This document shows, piece after piece, positions 59,190-64,000 of a stretch of DNA of 64,000 nucleotides. Source of the stretch: CAVTWS01 sp963732655. Lineage in GTDB: Bacteria > Actinomycetota > Acidimicrobiia > Acidimicrobiales > SHLQ01. The notes below the pieces were generated by a model that saw only the letters and a list, made by a program, of their open reading frames with translations, ran no database searches and had not been told where the DNA came from. The first letter of the stretch is position 1; each line of letters opens with the position of its first letter. A program made the translations under genes and the position numbers. Where the stretch lies: contig CAVTAI010000013.1 in the NCBI GenBank assembly GCA_963732655.1, positions 124,001-188,000 on the forward strand, in the 5' to 3' direction.

Positions 59190-59495
59190 ATGCTCATCAT
59201 CAGCGGAACCATGACCATCGAAGCCGACAAGCGTGATGCCCTGCTCGCCGCAGCCCACGATCTGATGGCGGCCACCCGCCAGGAGAAGGGCTGCCACAGC
59301 TACACCCTCGTGGCCGACCCGATCGACGCCAACGTCGTGCGCATCTTCGAGCAGTGGGAAGACGACGACTGCCTCGGCTCGCACATGAAGCAGACCCACA
59401 TGGCGGCCTTCGGCGAGAAGATGGGCAAGATCGGCGGCGTCCAGGGTGTCGACCTGCAGAAGCACGTCATCGCCTCCTCCGGCCCCCTCCACTAA
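59190..59495 (+). CDS. Antibiotic biosynthesis monooxygenase (ABM/YgiN-like) protein
   Basis: The 101-aa protein has the dimeric ferredoxin-like ABM pattern: MLIISGTMTIEADKRDALL, KGCHSYTLVADPIDANVVRI, EQWEDDDCLGSHMKQTHM. Relatives oxidise quinols or aromatic compounds without cofactor. Its divergence from the SDR/CitE/PhyH genes suggests a shared catabolic context. Substrate unknown. Confidence 0.85.
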   Translation: MLIISGTMTIEADKRDALLAAAHDLMAATRQEKGCHSYTLVADPIDANVVRIFEQWEDDDCLGSHMKQTHMAAFGEKMGKIGGVQGVDLQKHVIASSGPLH

Positions 59496-59507
59496 CCGGT
59501 CGCCCGG

Positions 59508-60029
59508 TTACACGTCGAGGACGGCGTCGACGAGGATGTCGACGGCGGCCAGCGCGGCGACGACCGACATCGCCGTCCCGACCCACTGCAGGGCCGGGTG
59601 CTCGACTCGGCGCACCATGAGGGTCGCGGCCAGCAGCAGGCCACCGAGGCAGACCCCGGCGACCGGCGCCATACCGGCTTCCGCAGCGACGGCCAGACCG
59701 AGGACGGCGACATCGGGCCGGGCCAGGATCGGGAACGCCACCGGGACGACGGCGCCCTTCCCCGCGAGAGTCTCCCGTCGGGCCGGGACCGCGAGCTCGA
59801 TCCCGGCTCGGAGGGCGACGACCGCGGCGGCGCCGATGCGGGCGTTCGGGCCGCTGATGTCGAGCTCCTCGAGCAGCCGGTCGGCCACGCCGGCGAACGC
59901 CAGGTAGACCGCCAGCGCGATCGCCGCGCCGGTCGCCGCGACAGCCGCGGGGCGCCGCCCCGCCTCGACCGCCCGCCGGGTCGGGTTGAGCGCGCCGAGC
60001 AGGGCCAGCACGGCCACGGTGGTGTTCAT
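59508..60029 (-). CDS. Small integral membrane protein, partner of alpha-toroid gene
   Basis: The 173-aa product has about six membrane segments: VAVLALLGALNP, AAVAATGAAIALAVYLAFAG, IGAAAVVALRAGIELAV, VAVLGLAVAAEAGMAPVAGV, LGGLLLAATLM and MSVVAALAAVDILVDAV. The layout recalls MarC-type or PgsC-like membrane proteins but no signature is convincing. Its start overlaps the stop of the upstream gene by 4 nt, so the two form a coupled pair of unknown function. Confidence 0.65.
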   Translation of the reverse strand: MNTTVAVLALLGALNPTRRAVEAGRRPAAVAATGAAIALAVYLAFAGVADRLLEELDISGPNARIGAAAVVALRAGIELAVPARRETLAGKGAVVPVAFPILARPDVAVLGLAVAAEAGMAPVAGVCLGGLLLAATLMVRRVEHPALQWVGTAMSVVAALAAVDILVDAVLDV

Positions 60030-61234
60030 GTCTCATCCTCCGAAACGATCACGAGCGTGCGCAGCAACGCCGACATGGCATGTTGCTGGTCGTCCATCTG
60101 GGTCACGCCGAACTGGAACCAGGCGCCCCGGGCGCGGTCCGGGTCGAGCTCCGAGAGCGACTCCTCGGCGTCGATCTGACGGTCGACCAACATCGACGCG
60201 ACGCACACCGCCCGTTCGGCGATGTCGTCGCGCTCGTCGGCCAGCGGCTCGTAGCTGTCGCCGGTCGCGGTCGACGCGACCCGCCACAGGCCGGTCATCC
60301 CCTCGCCGAGGGTGCCGAGGCCGGCCCCGAGCGTGCGGCGACCCCGGGTGACGTGGGTCCACCAGCTGTCGCCTCGTTGGGACTCGTAGCGCACCTCGGC
60401 GCCGAACAGTCCGGCCAACCGGAGCACCTGGGCCAACTCCGGTTCGCCCACATCCGACCCGTCGGGCGACCAGCGGGCGATCTCGTCGTACGTGTAGGCC
60501 GCCCAGTGGTCGGGGACTGGCGGGAATCGGTTCTCGCGCTCGTCGCGCACGGTCAGGTAGCGGGCGACCGCGAGCGCGTCGGCGCCGAAACCGTCCTCGG
60601 GAAAGGCGTGATGGAGCCGGGCCAACGCCCATCCCACTTCGCCGGTGAAGTAGTGCGAATACTCGTTCGGAACGGGTGCATCGGCCTCGATGTCCCAGTA
60701 GGCGAGCACGGCTCCAGTGTCCTCGACCGTGGCCTGTAGGAAGCGCCCGAGGCCGACCAACTCGTCGTCGTGGATGGTCTCCCCGGTCGATTCGCGACGT
60801 TCGATCATCCCGGCGACGAGCAGGCCGGTCGCGCCCACCTTGATCTGCCCGCTGTCGTTGAGGGCCAGCCCGTCGCCGGCGGGAACCAACCGTTCGAGCG
60901 CCCACGACAGCCCTCGATCGGCTGTGGCCAAGGCGTCGGCGGAGCCGACGGTAGCCGCTTGGTAGAGCGACATGGTCACCCCGGCGTGGCGGACGACGTT
61001 GTACCCGCCGACGTCGACGTTGGCGTCCTTGTCGTAGCGGTACAACCACGTGCCGTCGTCGTGCTGATTGCGGGCGAACCAGCCGACGGCCTCGTCGACG
61101 GCGGTGCGGATGGTCGCCTCGCCGGGGTTGGAGCAGACCTCGGGCTGGGCGACGAACGCGCGCACACCTCCGAACACGGCGACCCAGGACAGCGCCGCGG
61201 TGGCGGCAACGCGGCGGACGGTGTGGTCAGGCAC
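60026..61234 (-). CDS. Alpha/alpha-toroid protein of unknown function
   Basis: The 402-aa product begins with a membrane or signal helix (VAATAALSWVAVFGGVRAFV). Helical repeats of the terpenoid-cyclase/prenyltransferase-like toroid fold follow: AVGWFARNQHDDGTWLYRYD, VGGYNVVRHAGVTMSLYQAA, VGWALARLHHAFPEDGFGAD and LGAGLGTLGEGMTGLWRVAS. The G..Y..YD....YN..RHAG pattern occurs in secreted proteins associated with cell-envelope polymers, but I do not know the substrate. It is coupled to a membrane protein gene downstream. Confidence 0.65.
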   Translation of the reverse strand: MPDHTVRRVAATAALSWVAVFGGVRAFVAQPEVCSNPGEATIRTAVDEAVGWFARNQHDDGTWLYRYDKDANVDVGGYNVVRHAGVTMSLYQAATVGSADALATADRGLSWALERLVPAGDGLALNDSGQIKVGATGLLVAGMIERRESTGETIHDDELVGLGRFLQATVEDTGAVLAYWDIEADAPVPNEYSHYFTGEVGWALARLHHAFPEDGFGADALAVARYLTVRDERENRFPPVPDHWAAYTYDEIARWSPDGSDVGEPELAQVLRLAGLFGAEVRYESQRGDSWWTHVTRGRRTLGAGLGTLGEGMTGLWRVASTATGDSYEPLADERDDIAERAVCVASMLVDRQIDAEESLSELDPDRARGAWFQFGVTQMDDQQHAMSALLRTLVIVSEDET

Positions 61235-61261
61235 GACGAGGACCCGGTGGGTCGATTCGGA

Positions 61262-62302
61262 TCATGCCCCCGAGTGCCGCATCGTGGAGGCGACCTCGGC
61301 CCAGCGTTCGAACACGGTCGGATCGGATCGCCACTGGGTGTTGGCCGTATAGGACATCACCCGGACGTTCGGCGCCAGATCGCGGTACCGAGCGACGAGG
61401 GCGGCGCCGAGGTCACCCCACCGTGCCGACACCAGGTAGTGGTCGAGGATGTCGTCGGAGATGAGGCTCGTCATTCCCGCGATGTCCCCCGCTCGTTGTT
61501 TGGCGTGGAGCTGATCGGACAGACCCTCGTAGCCGTGCTGCTCGAAGACCGAGCTGTAGGTCCGGGTCGAGCCGTAGAAGGCGATCATCCCGCGGGCGTG
61601 CTCCCGGGTCTTGGCGATCTGTTCGTCGGTGTCGCCGACGGCCGTCATGATCGGCACGACGAACGTGAGGTCGTCGAGCGTGCGACCGGACTCGGCGAGG
61701 CCTCGTTCGACGTGCGGGAGCATGGCCTCGCGGACGTAGTCGGGGGAGTGGAAAGGGTGGACGTGGACGCCGTCGCACACTCGACCGGCCATGGTGCACA
61801 TCCACGGTTTCACGGCGGAGACGTAGACGGGGGGGTCGGGCACGTCGATGGGGCCCGGCGACCACTGCGGTGGAAGCAGGTCGAGGTTGTAGAACCGCCC
61901 GTGGTAGTTCAGCGGCTCGCCGCGGAACCCGGCGAAGGCGGCCTTGACGGCGCGGACGTAGTCCTCCATGCGGGGTCCCGGTGACGAGTACTCGGCCGAA
62001 TACCGGCGCTCGACGTGCGCCTTGACCTGAGTGCCGAGACCGAGCACGAAACGACCGCCGCTGGCATCGGCCAGTTCCCAGGCCGTGGAGGCGGTGATCA
62101 TCGGGCTGCGAGGGAAGGCCACGGCGACGGCCGTGCCCAGACCGAGCCGGGTCGTGGCCAGTGCGGACGCGGCGCAGCCGAGATAGGCGGTACGGCCGCT
62201 CTCGGTCAGCCACATCGCACCGAAGCCGGCGTCCTCGACCTCGATGGCCAGCTTCTGCATCGCTCGGAGCGGCAAGGCGGTCGCCATGACATCGAGTTCC
62301 AC
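61262..62302 (-). CDS. LLM-class F420-dependent oxidoreductase (TIGR03617-like)
   Basis: The 346-aa protein has VELDVMATALPLRAMQKLAI, AGFGAMWLTESGRTAYLGCA, ATTRLGLGTAVAVAFPRSPM, GRFVLGLGTQVKAHVERRYS and VYVSAVKPWMCTMAGRVCDG, all typical of F420-dependent LLM enzymes of actinobacteria. It probably oxidises or reduces a small organic substrate. The frame extends far upstream but GTG at 62302 begins where homology starts. Confidence 0.88.
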   Translation of the reverse strand: MELDVMATALPLRAMQKLAIEVEDAGFGAMWLTESGRTAYLGCAASALATTRLGLGTAVAVAFPRSPMITASTAWELADASGGRFVLGLGTQVKAHVERRYSAEYSSPGPRMEDYVRAVKAAFAGFRGEPLNYHGRFYNLDLLPPQWSPGPIDVPDPPVYVSAVKPWMCTMAGRVCDGVHVHPFHSPDYVREAMLPHVERGLAESGRTLDDLTFVVPIMTAVGDTDEQIAKTREHARGMIAFYGSTRTYSSVFEQHGYEGLSDQLHAKQRAGDIAGMTSLISDDILDHYLVSARWGDLGAALVARYRDLAPNVRVMSYTANTQWRSDPTVFERWAEVASTMRHSGA

Positions 62303-62464
62303 AAGGCACCTTTCGACACCGCCTACCCCAGCCGCTGGTCCCCCCGGACGGTGAGACCATTGTGACCGCGTCCAGAACGGCCGGCCAACACGACCGCGTG
62401 GGCCGGAAGCGTTGTGGGCCGGCCGATCCAGCGCACCCGTGGGTCGTCGGTAGGCTGGGTCACG

Positions 62465-63719
62465 ATGCGACACCGCCCCCCAGCCGGCGTGCCGTCGCCG
62501 TGGCTGGTGGTGATGTCCGTGCTGGTCGGGCTCGCCCTGCTCGCGGGCGCCTGCACCGACGACGACGACCCTCCCTCCACGTCGTCCACCCTCGCGCTCA
62601 CCACCTCGACCGTGCCCCGGGTACTGACCGACGCCGTCGGTGCTCCGGTGCCTGCTGACGCGATCGTCGTGGGCGCCTTGCTCGATCTGAGCGGGCCGCG
62701 CGCCGCCGCCGACGTGTCGCTCGGGGTGGCGGTGCAGGCCGAAGTGGCGCGCCTGCAGGCTGCCGGTGGGGTCGCCGGTCGACCGGTGGCCCTGATCGTG
62801 GCCGACAGCGGTGGCACCGTGCTCGGCGCGACCAACGGTGCCGGCGAGCTGGCCGATCGGCACGCCGTCGCCATCGTGCTCGGGTGCGATTCCGACCCCG
62901 CCCTGGCGGCCGCCGATGTCGCCCAGGCTCGTGGGGTTCTGGCCATCGCGCCATGCGCCGTCGCCCCCGAGCTCGGTCTCGGCCCGCCGGGCTGGCTGAC
63001 CTTCCAGCTCGGGTTGCCGTCGACCCTGCAGGGCCGGATGCTGGCCGAGTACACGATCGAGGCAGGCCGACTCAGTGCGATCACGCTGGCGGAGGCGGTG
63101 GACCTCGACCGCGGTGACCTTGTGTGCCGCCTTCGTCGAGCGGTACCAGGCCCTGGGCGGGCGCGTGGTGGCCGAGGTGGAGATCGACCCTGCGGGCATA
63201 TCGGTCGATCAGGTCGCTGAGACGGTGGCGCGTTTCGAGGAGCCGGGGATGTTGGTGTCGTGTCTGCGGGAGCCCGCGGTGTCGCTCGCGCTGTTCGACC
63301 TGAACGCGGCCAACTCGACGGTCATCCCGATCGTGGTGTCCTCCGGCGGCGATTCGAATGCGCTGGTCGCCGCGATGCCGGGTGACGTGTTGTCCCTGGG
63401 CCCACCGGCCGGAGCGTTGGTCCCCGAACAGCAGTCGTTGATCGACACGGGAGCCGTCAGGGGCGCGACCGACCTCGGCGGAGTGGCGGCCGTGCAGCTC
63501 GTCATCGAGGCGTTGAATCGGGCGGCCGGCGCAACCGATGGCTCAACCCTGGCGCTCGCCATCGAACAAGCGGGACCGCTCGAGCTGGCGATCGGTTCGA
63601 TCACGTTCAGCGCCACCGATCATGCCGGCGGCGCCGACGCGGGTGCTCGGGGTGCCGTGCTCCGAGGCCACGCGGCGGACGGGTCGTCGTTCCAGCAGGA
63701 ACGCCGGACCACTCCCTGA
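62465..63719 (+). pseudogene. ABC transporter substrate-binding lipoprotein (type-1 periplasmic), frameshifted
   Basis: The N-terminal frame has a signal and lipobox (LVGLALLAGACTDDDD), a Ser/Thr spacer and the Leu/Ile/Val-binding-type start AIVVGALLDLSGPRAAADVS, VAGRPVALIVADSG, GVLAIAPCAVAPELG. Near 63115 one base less would join it to LCAAFVERYQALGGRVVAEV, IDPAGISVDQVAETVARFE and NSTVIPIVVSSGGDS. Restored length 417 aa fits the family. It would deliver a branched-chain amino acid, amide or aromatic acid to an ABC importer not in this window. A TAGGCT box lies 8 nt before the ATG. Confidence 0.8.
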
Positions 63720-63726
63720 TCCCTCG

Positions 63727-64000
63727 TCAGTATCCGGCATCGGGATCGACGAGGCCGATGAGGGGCTGGTGCGAGATCCAGCGCTTGACGTTCGCTCCCA
63801 CCCGGGCGGCCAGCAGCGGTCGACCCATCGCCCGCGTGTTCCCGATGTGGGGCGTGATCAGGCAGTTCGGGAGCGACCACAGCGGATGCCCATCGGGCAG
63901 CGGTTCGGGGTCGGTGACATCGAGGACCGCGCCGACGATCTGTCGCTCGGTCAGCGCGTGCACGAGATCGTCGGTCACGACGTGACGTCCTCGACCGACG
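63727..64000 (-). CDS. D-2-hydroxyacid dehydrogenase, C-terminal part
   Basis: The gene enters from beyond position 64000. The visible ~90 residues read VGRGRHVVTDDLVHALTERQ, IVGAVLDVTDPEPLPDGHPL and WSLPNCLITPHIGN, with the catalytic His in TPHIGN and the Asp/Glu of the substrate-binding DVTDPEPLP. This is the C-terminal half of an NAD-binding D-isomer 2-hydroxyacid dehydrogenase. It ends VDPDAGY. The substrate is unknown and the start is outside the window. Confidence 0.9.
   Translation of the reverse strand, partial: VGRGRHVVTDDLVHALTERQIVGAVLDVTDPEPLPDGHPLWSLPNCLITPHIGNTRAMGRPLLAARVGANVKRWISHQPLIGLVDPDAGY

Overview
The window is a GC-rich (roughly two-thirds GC) chromosomal segment of an actinobacterium. 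The evidence is a mycothiol-type DinB (TIGR03086) protein, DUF1918 and DUF2510 domains, a WS/DGAT acyltransferase, LLM-class F420/flavin monooxygenases, a CmtR-like metal sensor, a Mec-type peptidase next to cysM, and many apparently leaderless starts in which a TANNNT box lies 6-8 nt before ATG/GTG. No mycolate or sporulation genes are seen. A free-living Acidimicrobiia-type organism is my best guess, but that is inference only.

Layout. 1-8.9 kb: hydrolase fragment, ECF sigma factor, methyltransferase, a truncated DUF4143 ATPase between two near-identical 30-bp repeats, a YcaQ-like winged-helix gene, a WS/DGAT and hydrolase pair, and yidB. 8.9-11 kb: a CmtR-like/cation-efflux/ICMT-like metal operon. 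11-12.4 kb: decayed relaxase and HNH genes abutting the 3' end of the tmRNA gene (12,425-12,812), which looks like an old integration at ssrA. 13-16.2 kb: TraR/DksA-like, DUF1918, DinB and PRTase-hydrolase genes. 16.3-21.9 kb: two FtsX-type ABC transporter units facing away from each other with a lipoprotein. 22-28 kb: a DUF2510 surface protein and a CslA-like glycosyltransferase cut by an IS3-family element with a clean 3-bp target duplication. 28-31 kb: smpB, mec, cysM and a vapBC pair. 32.9-37.7 kb: sbcDC. 38-51.5 kb: redox, PLP, molybdopterin, GGDEF/EAL, LigD-polymerase and other housekeeping genes, a complete DUF4143 ATPase, and a secreted protein with three copies of a 17-residue motif. 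51.5-59.5 kb: a CoA-based catabolic neighbourhood (tandem CaiB, VOC, PhyH, CitE, SDR) with a second vapBC. 59.5-64 kb: a membrane/alpha-toroid pair, an LLM oxidoreductase, an ABC binding protein and a partial 2-hydroxyacid dehydrogenase.

Quality warning. Nine otherwise well-conserved genes or mobile genes carry single-base frame changes: sigma factor, YcaQ-like, WS/DGAT, hydrolase, ICMT-like (two compensating), CMD family, IS3 transposase (two, besides the programmed shift), and ABC binding protein. Most are apparent one-base insertions and many lie in the first 11 kb. Sequencing or assembly indels are at least as likely as real decay. The frame-restored products are described under each gene.

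No CRISPR array, tRNA, rRNA or replication origin was recognised. I did not find a clearly new multi-gene system. The best leads are the repeat-flanked truncated ATPase, the ssrA-adjacent remnant, the triple-repeat secreted protein, the repeat-rich 54.7-55.0 kb spacer, the hairpin tandem repeat before sbcD, and the membrane/alpha-toroid gene pair.
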